Of a stretch of DNA of 64,000 nucleotides, positions 33,168 through 42,104 are shown one piece after another. Position 1 is the first letter of the stretch; the number at the start of each line of letters is the position of its first letter. A program made the translations under genes and the position numbers. The DNA lies in the NCBI RefSeq assembly GCF_009176305.1, contig NZ_BLAJ01000001.1:1-64000 (forward strand), read 5' to 3'. The stretch is from Martinezella dioscoreae. Its GTDB lineage: Bacteria; Pseudomonadota; Alphaproteobacteria; Rhizobiales; Rhizobiaceae. The notes under the pieces are model-generated. The model ran no database searches. It had not been told where the DNA came from and saw nothing but the letters and a program-made list of their open reading frames with translations.

Positions 33168-36100
33168 ATGTCCATCAATAGCACCTCTGGCGAGAGGAAG
33201 CGTTTCAACCTGTCGCGCTGGGCGATCGCCCATCCAAGCATCGCGCGCTTCCTGTTCGGGCTCATCATTATCGCCGGCGCGCTCGGCCTGACCCATATGG
33301 GTCAGAAGGAAGATCCGGATTTCACCTTCCGCGTCATGGTCGTGCAGACCGTCTGGCCCGGCGCCTCCCTGCAGGACATGGAAGACCAGGTGGTCAACAA
33401 GATCGAGCGCAAGCTGCAGGAAACGCCGCATCTCGATTGGGTCAAATCCTACACCCGCGCCGGTTTTGCCATCACCACCATCCAGATCAAGGGCGACACC
33501 AACACCGCCGAGGTGAAGGACGCCTTCTATCAGATCCGCAAGAAGGTCGGCGATATCGGCAACGAGCTGCCGTCCGGCCTGCTTGGGCCTTATTTCAACG
33601 ATGAATTCGGCGATACCTTCATCACGCTGCATTCGATCAGCGGCGACGGCTACACCTATCCGGAGCTGAAGAAATTCGCCATCCAGGCCCGTGACATGCT
33701 GCTTTCGACGCCTGGCGTCGAGAAGGCCACCATCATCGGCGATCAGGCGGAGCAGATCTATATCGACGTCTCCTCCAAGGTTCTGGCGGAGCGCGGGCTG
33801 ACGCTCAACGATCTGAAGAACGCCGTTGTCGGCCAGAACAATGTCGATCCGGCCGGTAATGTCGATACGAGCACGCGCTCCGTGCGTATTTCGGTCGAGG
33901 GTGACGTCAACAAGATCGAGGACATCAAGAACCTGCGGCTCAACGCCGGCGGGCAGGTGACTCGTCTCGGCGATATCGCTACCGTCACCGCCGGCCTGCA
34001 GGATCCCTATACAGCCAAGTTCCTCTACAATGGCCATCCGAGCGTTCAGCTCGGCGTCGTCATGGCTCCTGGCTTCAAGGTGACCGATGTCGGCAAGTCG
34101 GTTGAGGAAACCTATAAGCGCTTCGAAGCCTCGCTGCCGGTCGGCGTTCAGGTCGATCAGATCGCCAACCAGCCTGATGTCGTCACCGACGCGATCAGCG
34201 AGTTCATGCATGCGCTGGGCGAAGCTCTCGTCATCGTGCTGATCGTCTCGTTCCTCTCGATCGGCTGGCGTTCCGGCCTCGTGATTGCCATCGCCATTCC
34301 GCTGGTGCTGGCCGCGACCTTCGCCATCATGTACGAGTTCGGCATCGACCTGCAGCGCATTTCGCTCGGCGCGCTCATCATCGCGCTCGGCCTGCTGGTC
34401 GACGACGCCATGATCGTGGTCGAGCTCATGGAGCGCAAACTGGAGGAAGGCCTCGTCAAGCTCGATGCGGCCAGCTTCGCCTATTCCTCGACCGCCTTCC
34501 CGATGCTGACGGGCACGCTGATCACCACAGCCGGCTTCATCCCGGTGGGCTTTGCAGCGTCGACAGCAGGCGAATATGTCCGCACGCTCTTCTACGTCGT
34601 CGGCATCGCGCTCGTCGTCTCCTGGTTCGTGGCCGTGTATTTCACGCCATGGCTCGGCTACATGATCCTCAAGCAGCGCCACCATGCCGGCGAGCATCAT
34701 GATGTGTTCGACACGCGCTTCTATCGCCGCCTGCACTCCTCGGTCGCCTGGGCCGTACGCCATCGCGTCATCGTTCTGCTGCTGACGCTTGCCGCCTTTA
34801 TCGGCAGCCTGTGGTCCTTCCAGTTCATTCCGCAGAACTTCTTCCCGCAATCGTCGCGTCCGGAAATCCTCGTCGATCTCTGGCTGCCTGAGGGCACCAG
34901 CATCAAGGAGGTCGAGCGCGAGGCTCAAGCGCTGGAAGCCCGTATGGCCGATGATCCGGACAAGCGCTTCATCGCTACCTATGTCGGCCAGGGCGCGCCG
35001 CGCTTCTTCCTGCCGCTCGATCAGCAGCTTACTAACCCGAACTATGCCCAGATGCTTGTCATGGCCAAGGACGAGCCGGCTCGCGAGCGGCTGATCGCCA
35101 AGATGCGAGGCATCCTGGCGGCGGATTTCCCCTCCGTCCGTGGCAAGGTCGACCGCCTGTTCCTCGGCCCGCCCACAGGCTGGCCCGTGCAGCTACGCGT
35201 CATGGGTCCGGACCGGCAGGAGGTTCGCCGTATTGCCGACCAGGTGAAGCAGCGCTTTACCCAAAACCCGCTGCTCGGCGCCATCCATGATGACTGGCTC
35301 GAGCCGGTGCCGGCGATGAAGCTGGTGATCGATCAGGACCGTGCCCGCGCTCTCGGCGTTACCTCGCAGCGCATCCGCCAGATGCTGCAGGCCTCGATGT
35401 CCGGCTTCACGCTCGACAATTATCGCGAGGGTGAGGAAACCGTCGGGATCGTTGCCCGCGAGCCGGAGGCAAGCCGTCATCTGCTGACCTCGGTCAACTC
35501 CGTCTATATCCCGACCGACTCGGGCGGGTTCGTGCCGCTGTCGCAAGTCGCCAAGATCGTGCCCGTCATGGAGCAGAGCATCGAATGGCGCCGCGATCGT
35601 CTGCCGACTATCTCAGTGCGGGCAACCTTGCCTGATAACGTGCAGTCGAACGACGTGACGGCCAAGCTCTACAACGATATGGCTGATCTGAGGAGCAGCC
35701 TGCCGGCCGGTTACAAGATCGAGATCCAGGGCGGCGCCGAAGACAGCGCCGAAAGTCAGGCCTCGATCGCCGCCAAGGCGCCGATCATGCTCGTCATCAT
35801 CGTCCTGCTGTTGATGGCGCAGCTGCAGCACTTCGGTAAGGCAATGCTGGTGCTGGCGACCGGCCCGCTCGGCATCATCGGCGCAGCAGGGGCTCTGCTC
35901 ATCAGCGGTGCGCCCTTCGGCTTCGTCGCGATCCTCGGCGTCATCGCTCTGCTCGGCATCATCATCCGCAACTCGATCATCCTCGTCGACCAGATAGACC
36001 AGGATATCGCGGCCGGGATGGATAGGAAGGAGGCGATCATCGGCTCGGCCGTACGTCGTTTCCGCCCGATCATGCTGACGGCGCTGACGGCCGTTCTGGC

Positions 36101-36326
36101 GCTGATCCCGATCTCGCGCGGCGTCTTCTGGGGACCGCTCGCCTACGCCATGATGGGCGGCATTCTGGTCGCGACCGTGCTGACGATCTTCGTCCTGCCC
36201 GCCGGCTACGCCCTGTTCTTCGGCCGCGAGCCGAGGAGCAAGTCGGCGGAACCGCCGGCCAAGGAGCAGGCCGACGCGGAGGAGCAGAATACGATCCAGC
36301 TGCCGCCGGCCGTGGCGGCGGAGTAA
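33168..36326 (+). CDS. RND family efflux pump, inner-membrane permease
   Basis: This is a proton-driven pump of the AcrB/hydrophobe-amphiphile group with 1052 residues and twelve helices, including the large periplasmic loops after helices 1 and 7. The proton-relay pair is in GLLVDDAMIVVELMERK (two Asp in helix 4), and the late GPLAYAMMGGILVATVLTIFVLPAGYALFF segment closes the transmembrane domain. It forms an operon with the adaptor and the TetR gene and ends at a strong terminator. The substrate range cannot be read from sequence. Confidence 0.93.
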   Translation: MSINSTSGERKRFNLSRWAIAHPSIARFLFGLIIIAGALGLTHMGQKEDPDFTFRVMVVQTVWPGASLQDMEDQVVNKIERKLQETPHLDWVKSYTRAGFAITTIQIKGDTNTAEVKDAFYQIRKKVGDIGNELPSGLLGPYFNDEFGDTFITLHSISGDGYTYPELKKFAIQARDMLLSTPGVEKATIIGDQAEQIYIDVSSKVLAERGLTLNDLKNAVVGQNNVDPAGNVDTSTRSVRISVEGDVNKIEDIKNLRLNAGGQVTRLGDIATVTAGLQDPYTAKFLYNGHPSVQLGVVMAPGFKVTDVGKSVEETYKRFEASLPVGVQVDQIANQPDVVTDAISEFMHALGEALVIVLIVSFLSIGWRSGLVIAIAIPLVLAATFAIMYEFGIDLQRISLGALIIALGLLVDDAMIVVELMERKLEEGLVKLDAASFAYSSTAFPMLTGTLITTAGFIPVGFAASTAGEYVRTLFYVVGIALVVSWFVAVYFTPWLGYMILKQRHHAGEHHDVFDTRFYRRLHSSVAWAVRHRVIVLLLTLAAFIGSLWSFQFIPQNFFPQSSRPEILVDLWLPEGTSIKEVEREAQALEARMADDPDKRFIATYVGQGAPRFFLPLDQQLTNPNYAQMLVMAKDEPARERLIAKMRGILAADFPSVRGKVDRLFLGPPTGWPVQLRVMGPDRQEVRRIADQVKQRFTQNPLLGAIHDDWLEPVPAMKLVIDQDRARALGVTSQRIRQMLQASMSGFTLDNYREGEETVGIVAREPEASRHLLTSVNSVYIPTDSGGFVPLSQVAKIVPVMEQSIEWRRDRLPTISVRATLPDNVQSNDVTAKLYNDMADLRSSLPAGYKIEIQGGAEDSAESQASIAAKAPIMLVIIVLLLMAQLQHFGKAMLVLATGPLGIIGAAGALLISGAPFGFVAILGVIALLGIIIRNSIILVDQIDQDIAAGMDRKEAIIGSAVRRFRPIMLTALTAVLALIPISRGVFWGPLAYAMMGGILVATVLTIFVLPAGYALFFGREPRSKSAEPPAKEQADAEEQNTIQLPPAVAAE

Positions 36327-36339
36327 GGCACCTGAAAGA

Positions 36340-36376
36340 AACAAATATCCCGGCTTCGAGCCGGGATATTTGTTTG
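36340..36376. terminator. bidirectional intrinsic terminator
   Basis: A 16-base perfect stem (arms 36340-36355 and 36361-36376) closes a 5-base loop TTCGA. The GC core CCCGGC/GCCGGG is flanked by an A-rich arm on one side and a T-rich arm (ATATTTGTTT) on the other, so it works in both directions. It stands between the pump gene and the convergent phosphatase gene, whose stop is 7 bases further on. Confidence 0.88.
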
Positions 36377-36382
36377 AACCGT

Positions 36383-37126
36383 TCAGATCGATGGCAGGAT
36401 CGTCTGTTTACCTTCGGCGATCTTGAGGATCGTCAGAGTTCCGCCCATCGAAACGGCCGTATCGATACCGATGCGGCTGAGACCAAAAACGGGATGCGAA
36501 CCTGGTGTGTGGCCGTGGACCACCAGCAGCGGCAATTGCGGTCCGCCCGACAGGAACGGCTCACGAATCCACATCAGATCTTCATCCGTCTGCTCACTGA
36601 GAGGAAGGCCGGGTATGATGCCGGCATGGACGAAGAGTATCGAGCCGTAAGTGACAGCTATAGTTAGCGAACGCAACAGGTCGACATGCGCTGCCGGCAT
36701 TGCCTTAAGCGTCATGTCGCGCAACTCCGCCACGCTGTAGCCTAGGTCGAAGAGCATATGTCTGGCGTCGATGCCGTAGGATGCGAGCGTCGGCAGGGCA
36801 CCGAACTCCAGCCAATGGATGTTGCCATCGGGATCGTCCAGAAAGCGCAGGAACACGTCGTCATGATTGCCGCAAAGCGCATAGCGATCAAAGCCTTCAG
36901 GCGGCGGCGCGCTAAGATGCGCCAGGACATCGCTGGAACGTGGGCCGCGATCGACATAATCGCCGAGAAACAGCAGAAGCTTTCGGCCGGGAAGGGTGCG
37001 CGCATCCGCGATGATGTGCATTTCGGCCTCCATCATCTCATCATAACAGCCATGGATGTCGCTGAGCGCGTAGATCGCCGTGTAATCACGTCCGGTGAGA
37101 TCGATGCGGTCTCGTTGATGCTGCAT
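36383..37126 (-). CDS. PPP-type metallophosphatase (serine/threonine protein phosphatase-like)
   Basis: The PPP signature motifs appear in order: SDIHGCYDEM (GDxHG-like), FLGDYVDRGPRS (GDxVDRG), CGNHDDV (GNHD) and a late VVHGHTPG. These bind two metals and hydrolyse phosphomonoesters on proteins or dinucleotides such as Ap4A. Start 37126 gives 247 residues, normal for this group; it lies two codons before HQRDRIDLTG and has GGAAA upstream. No kinase is adjacent. It faces the RND unit across a bidirectional terminator. Confidence 0.88.
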   Translation of the reverse strand: MQHQRDRIDLTGRDYTAIYALSDIHGCYDEMMEAEMHIIADARTLPGRKLLLFLGDYVDRGPRSSDVLAHLSAPPPEGFDRYALCGNHDDVFLRFLDDPDGNIHWLEFGALPTLASYGIDARHMLFDLGYSVAELRDMTLKAMPAAHVDLLRSLTIAVTYGSILFVHAGIIPGLPLSEQTDEDLMWIREPFLSGGPQLPLLVVHGHTPGSHPVFGLSRIGIDTAVSMGGTLTILKIAEGKQTILPSI

Positions 37127-37355
37127 GAAATCGACCGTTTCCTGCCGGGTCGCGCCTGAACGGCCGCGGCAGTCCAATTGCTTGACATGGTGTCGAGAAA
37201 CCCGCCTGTGGCGAGCCCATAGTAGACGGTATTCCAAGCGTCGATCCGCCGCAAGTCTTACGGGCACAGGCATTGGTCTGAACCGCTGAAATTGCAGGGA
37301 AATTCAGAACATCTTCGGCGGACCTCGTCCATAACGCGATCCCCAGAACGGTCGC

Positions 37356-37829
37356 TCAGCCGCGATAGGCGGCTTCGAGCCCGGCAATGTCGAGCTTGAC
37401 CATGCCCATCCAGGCTCGCATGACACGAGCGGCCTTGGCGGGATCCGGATCGGCGATATATTTGCGGAGCACCGCCGGCACGACCTGCCAGTAGACGCCG
37501 TAGCGATCCGTAACCCAACCGCATTCCACCGGCGCGCCACCATCGACAAGGCCATCCCAAAGGCGGTCGACCTCAGCCTGATCGGCGCAATCCACCTCCA
37601 GCGAGATCGCATGATTATATTCGATGCGGTCGCCGCCGTTCAGTGCCATGAAGGACTGACCGGCGAGCGTGAAAGTAACGACCAGAACCTCATCGGGCTT
37701 GCCGGAGGGCATGTCGACAATGTTCTTCTGCACGTGATCGATCCGGGAATCGGGGAAGAGCGAAACATAGAAATTCGCAGCCTCCTCGGCTTCGCGCGCA
37801 AACCACAGGCATGGGGCAATCTTGGACAT
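37356..37829 (-). CDS. VOC family protein (PhnB/3-demethylubiquinone methyltransferase-like)
   Basis: This is a small glyoxalase/VOC-fold protein of the PF06983 type, often mislabelled as 3-demethylubiquinone-9 3-methyltransferase. The pattern is KIAPCLWFAREAEEAANFYVSLFPDS at the N terminus, then VTFTLAGQSFMALNGG, and the C-terminal CGWVTDRYGVYWQVVP. Start 37829 has AGGAGC 6 bases upstream. Length 157. Function unknown. The intervals on either side hold no other gene; the 229 bases before it show nothing. Confidence 0.85.
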   Translation of the reverse strand: MSKIAPCLWFAREAEEAANFYVSLFPDSRIDHVQKNIVDMPSGKPDEVLVVTFTLAGQSFMALNGGDRIEYNHAISLEVDCADQAEVDRLWDGLVDGGAPVECGWVTDRYGVYWQVVPAVLRKYIADPDPAKAARVMRAWMGMVKLDIAGLEAAYRG

Positions 37830-37928
37830 CGGGTGCTCCTCTCTCGTTGGGTACCCCAAGGACGAAAGAGGAGCGGCAAAGCCGACAGGATTGCGGAATT
37901 TTTCGAGTTCGTGCCGACAGTCGAGCGG

Positions 37929-38675
37929 CTAGACCAAGCGGCCGCCACCATCGATATGCAAGATCTCTCCCGTCACAAAGCGGTTGGCCATCAGGAAGAG
38001 GATCGCCTGCGCGATATCTTCCGGCCGGCCGATATTGCGGCTCGGCAGGGTCGAGGCGGTCTGTTCGAGCACCTGCCGCTTGGCCTCGCCCATCAGGCCA
38101 TCGAGCAGCGGGGTATCCACCCATCCCGGCGAAACCGCGTTGATGCGCATTGGCGACAATTCGATGGCGAGGGCGCGAACCGTGCTTTCGACCGCGGAAA
38201 CGGCGGCCGCCACGACCGCACCGATGGCGGCGGGACGGGAGGCTAACTGCCCGGAGGTCATGGTGATCGAGCTTGCAGGATGCAGCAGGGGAAGAGCAGC
38301 CTTGATGGCGAGCAAGGGCCCGATCAGCCGTTCGTTCATGACCTTCGAGAGATCAGCCTCGGACTGATCCTTCAGCGACTGCAGGTGCACGGTCCCCGCC
38401 GTGATCAGCAGATGGTCGATTCTTTCGATCCCCGCAAACATCGCCGGCTGCGGGGCGGCAATATCAGAGACGATCTGGACCGCGCCACCGATCGCCCCGG
38501 CGGCTTCCCGAAGACGCTCAGGGTTGCGGGATAGTAGAAAGAGATTTGCGCCGGCTTCCTTAGCCTGTCTGGCCGTTGCCAAGCCGATCCCCGAGGAGCC
38601 GCCGATGATGACGATGTTCTGACCTTGGAACGATTGAGGCTGCGGATTGCCCGTTTGAATGGTGCTGGTCTGCAA
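37929..38675 (-). CDS. SDR family oxidoreductase
   Basis: This is a short-chain dehydrogenase/reductase. The cofactor motif GGSSGIG lies near the N terminus. The central motif is weak: the usual NNAG is replaced by LITAGTVH. The catalytic Tyr-x-x-x-Lys is not obvious; the segment where it should stand reads RPAAIGAVVAAAVSAVES. So the protein may be a divergent or inactive SDR. The start is placed at the TTG 38675 because GGAGAA lies 7 bases before it; the ATG at 38759 lies against the operator and lacks a ribosome-binding site. Length 248. It diverges from a LysR gene that probably regulates it. Confidence 0.75.
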   Translation of the reverse strand: MQTSTIQTGNPQPQSFQGQNIVIIGGSSGIGLATARQAKEAGANLFLLSRNPERLREAAGAIGGAVQIVSDIAAPQPAMFAGIERIDHLLITAGTVHLQSLKDQSEADLSKVMNERLIGPLLAIKAALPLLHPASSITMTSGQLASRPAAIGAVVAAAVSAVESTVRALAIELSPMRINAVSPGWVDTPLLDGLMGEAKRQVLEQTASTLPSRNIGRPEDIAQAILFLMANRFVTGEILHIDGGGRLV

Positions 38676-38759
38676 GACTGGTTCTCCGATTGGGTTGTTG
38701 ACCGGCCGGAAGATCGTCGATCGGCATATGCTCGGGAAGAAAGCGAATAGCGATGTCAT

Positions 38760-38778
38760 TTATCGTAAAAGACGATAA
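38760..38778. promoter_or_regulatory. palindrome between SDR and LysR genes
   Basis: Perfect 7-base arms TTATCGT (38760-38766) and ACGATAA (38772-38778) flank 5 bases. The site lies 9 bases before the LysR ATG. It is a plausible operator, more compact than the usual LysR T-N11-A site. Confidence 0.5.
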
Positions 38779-38787
38779 GATGTGGTC

Positions 38788-39702
38788 ATGGATATGCTTT
38801 CCGCCATGCGCATCTTTACCCGCGTCGTGGAACGCGGCAGCCTTTCGGCCGCCGCGCGCGATCTTGGCCTTGGCCAGCCCACCGTCAGCGAGCGTGTCGA
38901 AAAGCTGGAGAAGCATCTGGGGGCGCGGCTCCTTTACCGCACGACGCGTTCTGTGCAGGCGACCGATGCCGGTGCGCGCTTCTATGATTATGCCAAGCGC
39001 GCCATCGAAGCAGCCGAAGAGGCTGAGGCTTCCGTCGCCTCGGCCGAGACATCGCTGACCGGAACGTTCCGGATCGCCGCGCCGCATGGGCTTGGAGAGA
39101 TGACATTGCCGAGGCTGCTCGTCGAATTTCAGACGCGGCATCCAGCTTTGGCCATCGATGTGATCCTGAACGATCGCTTCGTCGATCCGATGACCGAAGG
39201 CGTGGATCTCTCCATCCGCATCGGTGAGGTTGGCAGCGGCAATTTCATCGCCCGCCGACTGGGGACTATGCAGCGACTCATGCTGGCCGCTTCCGGCTAT
39301 ATCGAGCGGCATGGGTTGCCGCGCGAACCGGCAGAGTTGGCAGCCCACCCTTTCATTCGTTTCCCAGGCTTCGCGGCGGATGAGCGGCTGCATCTAATCG
39401 GTCCCGACGGCGGCCCGGTGGAGGTGCCCATCCGCACCGCGTGGCGCGTCAACCACTGGCGGCCCCTCATGGAGGCGGTATTGGCGGAAAGGGGAATAGG
39501 CGCTCTGTTCACATTTGTCTGCGGCCGGGAGATCGCCGATGGCAAGTTAGTGCCCGTACTTCCTTCCTACGAGTTCAGGCGAGTGGGTGTCCATGCCATC
39601 TATCCGCCTGGACCGCGACCGGCTGCCCGGACAAAGGCTTTCCTTGCGTTACTCGCCGAGCGGATGGATCTCCTCCTTGGCGAGGCACATGAGCCTTCTT
39701 GA
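38788..39702 (+). CDS. LysR family transcriptional regulator
   Basis: The N-terminal helix-turn-helix is MDMLSAMRIFTRVVERGSLSAAARDLGLGQPTVSERVEKLE, and the substrate-binding domain follows from about residue 90. The pattern ARLLYRTTRSVQATDAGARF is of the CrgA/YafC type that often controls a divergent oxidoreductase. Length 304. ATG 38788 is used; the GTG at 38782 is also in frame. Its partner is the SDR gene on the other side of the palindrome. Confidence 0.9.
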   Translation: MDMLSAMRIFTRVVERGSLSAAARDLGLGQPTVSERVEKLEKHLGARLLYRTTRSVQATDAGARFYDYAKRAIEAAEEAEASVASAETSLTGTFRIAAPHGLGEMTLPRLLVEFQTRHPALAIDVILNDRFVDPMTEGVDLSIRIGEVGSGNFIARRLGTMQRLMLAASGYIERHGLPREPAELAAHPFIRFPGFAADERLHLIGPDGGPVEVPIRTAWRVNHWRPLMEAVLAERGIGALFTFVCGREIADGKLVPVLPSYEFRRVGVHAIYPPGPRPAARTKAFLALLAERMDLLLGEAHEPS

Positions 39703-39710
39703 AGGACCTA

Positions 39711-40724
39711 TCAACCGCCTGCCAGCCTCTCCGCGAATTCGATCGCCTCTATCAGGCTGCGCTCATTGGCAATGCCCTTGCCGGCAATGTCGAAGGCGGT
39801 GCCGTGGTCGACGGAGGTGCGCACGATCGGCAGGCCGAGGGTGATGTTGACGCCGGAAAGGTCAATCCATTTGCCCGTCGCCGGATCGATCTCGAAACCG
39901 AGCAGCTTGACCGGAATATGCCCCTGATCGTGATACATGGCGATGACCGCGTCGTACTGGCCGGCGCGCAGCTTGACGAAAACCGTGTCGCCGGGAACCG
40001 GGCCGACGATATCGAGCCCATCGGATACCGCCTTGGCGATGGTGGGCGCGGAGATATCGATATCCTGCCGGCCGAAGAGGCCGCCTTCGCCGGCATGCGG
40101 ATTGAGCGCTGCCACCGCGATCTTCGGGCTGGCGATGCCGAGGTTTTTGAGCGCCTTGTGCGTGAGGTCGATGACGAGCCGCAGCCGCTCGGGCGTCAGG
40201 CGCTTCGGCACATCCTCCAGCGCGACATGGGTGGTGACGTGGCTGACGCGCATATTGCCGTGGGCGAGCATCATCACGGAGCCGCGCGCGCCGGTAAGCT
40301 CCGCCAGCAGTTCGGTATGGCCGGCATAATGGAAGCCGGCCTTGTTCAGCGCTTCCTTGTTGAGCGGTGCGGTGACGATGCCGCCGACCTTGCCCGATAG
40401 CGCCAGCTGAACGCCCTTTTCGATCGCCTTGAAGGCCATGCGGCCGCCATCGGCGGAAAGCCGGCCCGGCAGGATCGGCTCTCCTTCCGCATCGGCCTGG
40501 AGGAAGCAGAGATTCGGCCAGTCGCCCTCCATCTCAGCTTCGGGGATTTCGATATCGAGGCCGAACTGCTTTTCGGCAAGCCGCAGGGCAGGGCCGCTGC
40601 CGATAATGGTTAGTTTCAACTTACCATCGTCGAGCCTGCCCTTCAAGCGGGCGGCAGCCTTGACGATAATTTCCGGGCCGATACCGGCGGGGTCGCCCAT
40701 GGTGATTGCAAGATGTTGCGTCAT
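39711..40724 (-). CDS. pdxA2: PdxA-family dehydrogenase, probably PdxA2 of tetronate catabolism
   Basis: This is an NAD-dependent dehydrogenase/decarboxylase of the PdxA family. AITMGDPAGIGPE opens the protein. The metal histidines are in AGHTELLAELTG and MYHDQGHIPVKLLGF, and the family motif LNPHAGEGGLFG is present. Length 337. Classical PdxA makes vitamin B6, but here the gene overlaps by four bases (ATGA) a DUF1537 kinase. That pair is known for D-threonate/D-erythronate catabolism, where PdxA2 acts on the 4-phosphate to give dihydroxyacetone phosphate. The catabolic role is therefore preferred. Confidence 0.85.
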   Translation of the reverse strand: MTQHLAITMGDPAGIGPEIIVKAAARLKGRLDDGKLKLTIIGSGPALRLAEKQFGLDIEIPEAEMEGDWPNLCFLQADAEGEPILPGRLSADGGRMAFKAIEKGVQLALSGKVGGIVTAPLNKEALNKAGFHYAGHTELLAELTGARGSVMMLAHGNMRVSHVTTHVALEDVPKRLTPERLRLVIDLTHKALKNLGIASPKIAVAALNPHAGEGGLFGRQDIDISAPTIAKAVSDGLDIVGPVPGDTVFVKLRAGQYDAVIAMYHDQGHIPVKLLGFEIDPATGKWIDLSGVNITLGLPIVRTSVDHGTAFDIAGKGIANERSLIEAIEFAERLAGG

Positions 40725-41905
40725 GGTTCTTCTCCTCCGGCAATCAGCCCGTTTTCACTCAAGAGATCGCGCCATAGGGTGGGGCCGCCGAATGCGCCTG
40801 ATTTCGAGATGACCGTCGTGCCTTCCCAGGGACCGCCGACGATCGTCGAGCGCGGCAGGCCGGGTGCTGCCTGGCCGGTGATGCTGAGGGCTGACACGTT
40901 GAGCGCCGAACAGAGATTGCGCAGGGTCTCGCCGCCCGCGACGATCAATGTCCCTGGGGCGGGCAGTGCCTTGACCATGCCGCCGAAGCTCGCCGCGATC
41001 CGCCTTGCAGCATCATCGCGTTCAAGCCCCGTCGGCAGGTCGAGGCTGACCATGGCGACGCCGCTTTGCCGGATTTGATGATCGATAGTATCGGCATCGG
41101 CCCCTTCCGCAAGCTTCAGCCAATTGGGGCCGCAGGCCTGGAGCTGCGCCAGCGTGATTGGCTGATCCGAGCCGAACAGACCGAGCACCGGCCTCCGCAG
41201 CTTGCGCGAGATAGGGACCGATGGCGCTGAGTGGCGTTCGCCTTTGTCCTTGTTTGCGCGAGGCAGGTGATGAGTCGCCAGCTCGATATTACGCGCTAGA
41301 GCCCGGGCAAGGCCGCCTGTGCCGCTCCAGAGGACCGGCCCCTTCAGCTCAGATGAGACCCATGCGATGATGGCATCGAGATCATCATCCGTGTGCGCAT
41401 CGAAAACATGGATGCCATCCGGGATGGACTGGCCTTCGAGCCTATCGAGTGGTGTGTTAAAAGCCGGCAAACCCTCGGCGCGCAAATGCGCTGTTATATC
41501 GCCGCTGATGTCGCGCCAGGCGTCCTTGCCGGCATAAAGCACCTGCCGTCCGCCCCGCGTGTGCCGCCCGTGATGCGGGAATGCCGGCGCGAGGATGCAG
41601 TGGCGCCAGTGGCCGAGCCGGAAGCAGGCTGCGAGCTCCACAGCCCAGGGGCCGCGAAACAGGCTGTCCACCTTCTTGAAGGCGAGATCGGCGCCCTGCA
41701 GCAGCGGCGCAATGCCGCCGACGATCACTTCTGCTTCGGCGGCCGTTTTCTCGCGAGTACCGCTGTCGATCGCGAGACAATCCGGCAGGTTCTCGGAAAG
41801 CGCATCGCTGCGCTCCACGTCGATCGGCCCGTAGACACCCACGAATTCGACGGCGGTATCGAGTGCGCCGGTCAAGTCGTCGGCAATGAGGCGGAGGGTG
41901 GGCAT
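40721..41905 (-). CDS. four-carbon acid sugar kinase (DUF1537; DtnK/OtnK type)
   Basis: This kinase phosphorylates four-carbon acid sugars such as threonate or erythronate at the 4 position. LRLIADDLTGALDTAVEF near the N terminus and GTLIVAGGETLRNLCSALNV (about residues 325-345) are hallmarks of the N- and C-terminal DUF1537 domains. Length 394 from ATG 41905; a TTG at 41944 could extend it. Its start is the first of the two-gene unit with pdxA2. No transporter or dedicated dehydrogenase is adjacent, so the exact sugar acid is unsettled. Confidence 0.85.
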   Translation of the reverse strand: MPTLRLIADDLTGALDTAVEFVGVYGPIDVERSDALSENLPDCLAIDSGTREKTAAEAEVIVGGIAPLLQGADLAFKKVDSLFRGPWAVELAACFRLGHWRHCILAPAFPHHGRHTRGGRQVLYAGKDAWRDISGDITAHLRAEGLPAFNTPLDRLEGQSIPDGIHVFDAHTDDDLDAIIAWVSSELKGPVLWSGTGGLARALARNIELATHHLPRANKDKGERHSAPSVPISRKLRRPVLGLFGSDQPITLAQLQACGPNWLKLAEGADADTIDHQIRQSGVAMVSLDLPTGLERDDAARRIAASFGGMVKALPAPGTLIVAGGETLRNLCSALNVSALSITGQAAPGLPRSTIVGGPWEGTTVISKSGAFGGPTLWRDLLSENGLIAGGEEP

Positions 41906-42049
41906 GAACTCAACGAGCCTTGCGGGTATGGGATATGGAAGCAAGGCCTTACGGCTGCTTGAACGAAGCGCAATCTTCAGCCTTCCAGGGGCCTTGTCAA
42001 CGCTTGCTTTGTCATCGTTTCATTGATCGGGACCGTGACAATCATCGTG

Positions 42050-42102
42050 TTCTCGCAGGCGCCTAACCGAGTGTCGCTAACGACGGCTCGCGCCTGCGAG
42101 AA
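42050..42102. repeat. long palindromic hairpin
   Basis: Perfect 13-base arms TTCTCGCAGGCGC (42050-42062) and GCGCCTGCGAGAA (42090-42102) enclose a loop that can fold again (CGAG...CTCG). It lies 2 bases past the end of the SDR gene at 42105. There is no T-run. It may stop transcription or be a dispersed element. The rest of the gap 41906-42104 shows nothing. Confidence 0.55.
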
Positions 42103-42104
42103 AG

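Noticed and set aside
33093..34928. Long open frame (611 codons) on the minus strand opposite the RND pump gene
   Set aside because: Antisense shadow; repetitive Asp/Glu/Arg/Gly pattern typical of reverse-strand frames in GC-rich genes.
36383..37273. Phosphatase start at 37273
   Set aside because: The first 49 codons are Arg-rich and unlike the family; ATG 37126 begins just before the conserved domain.
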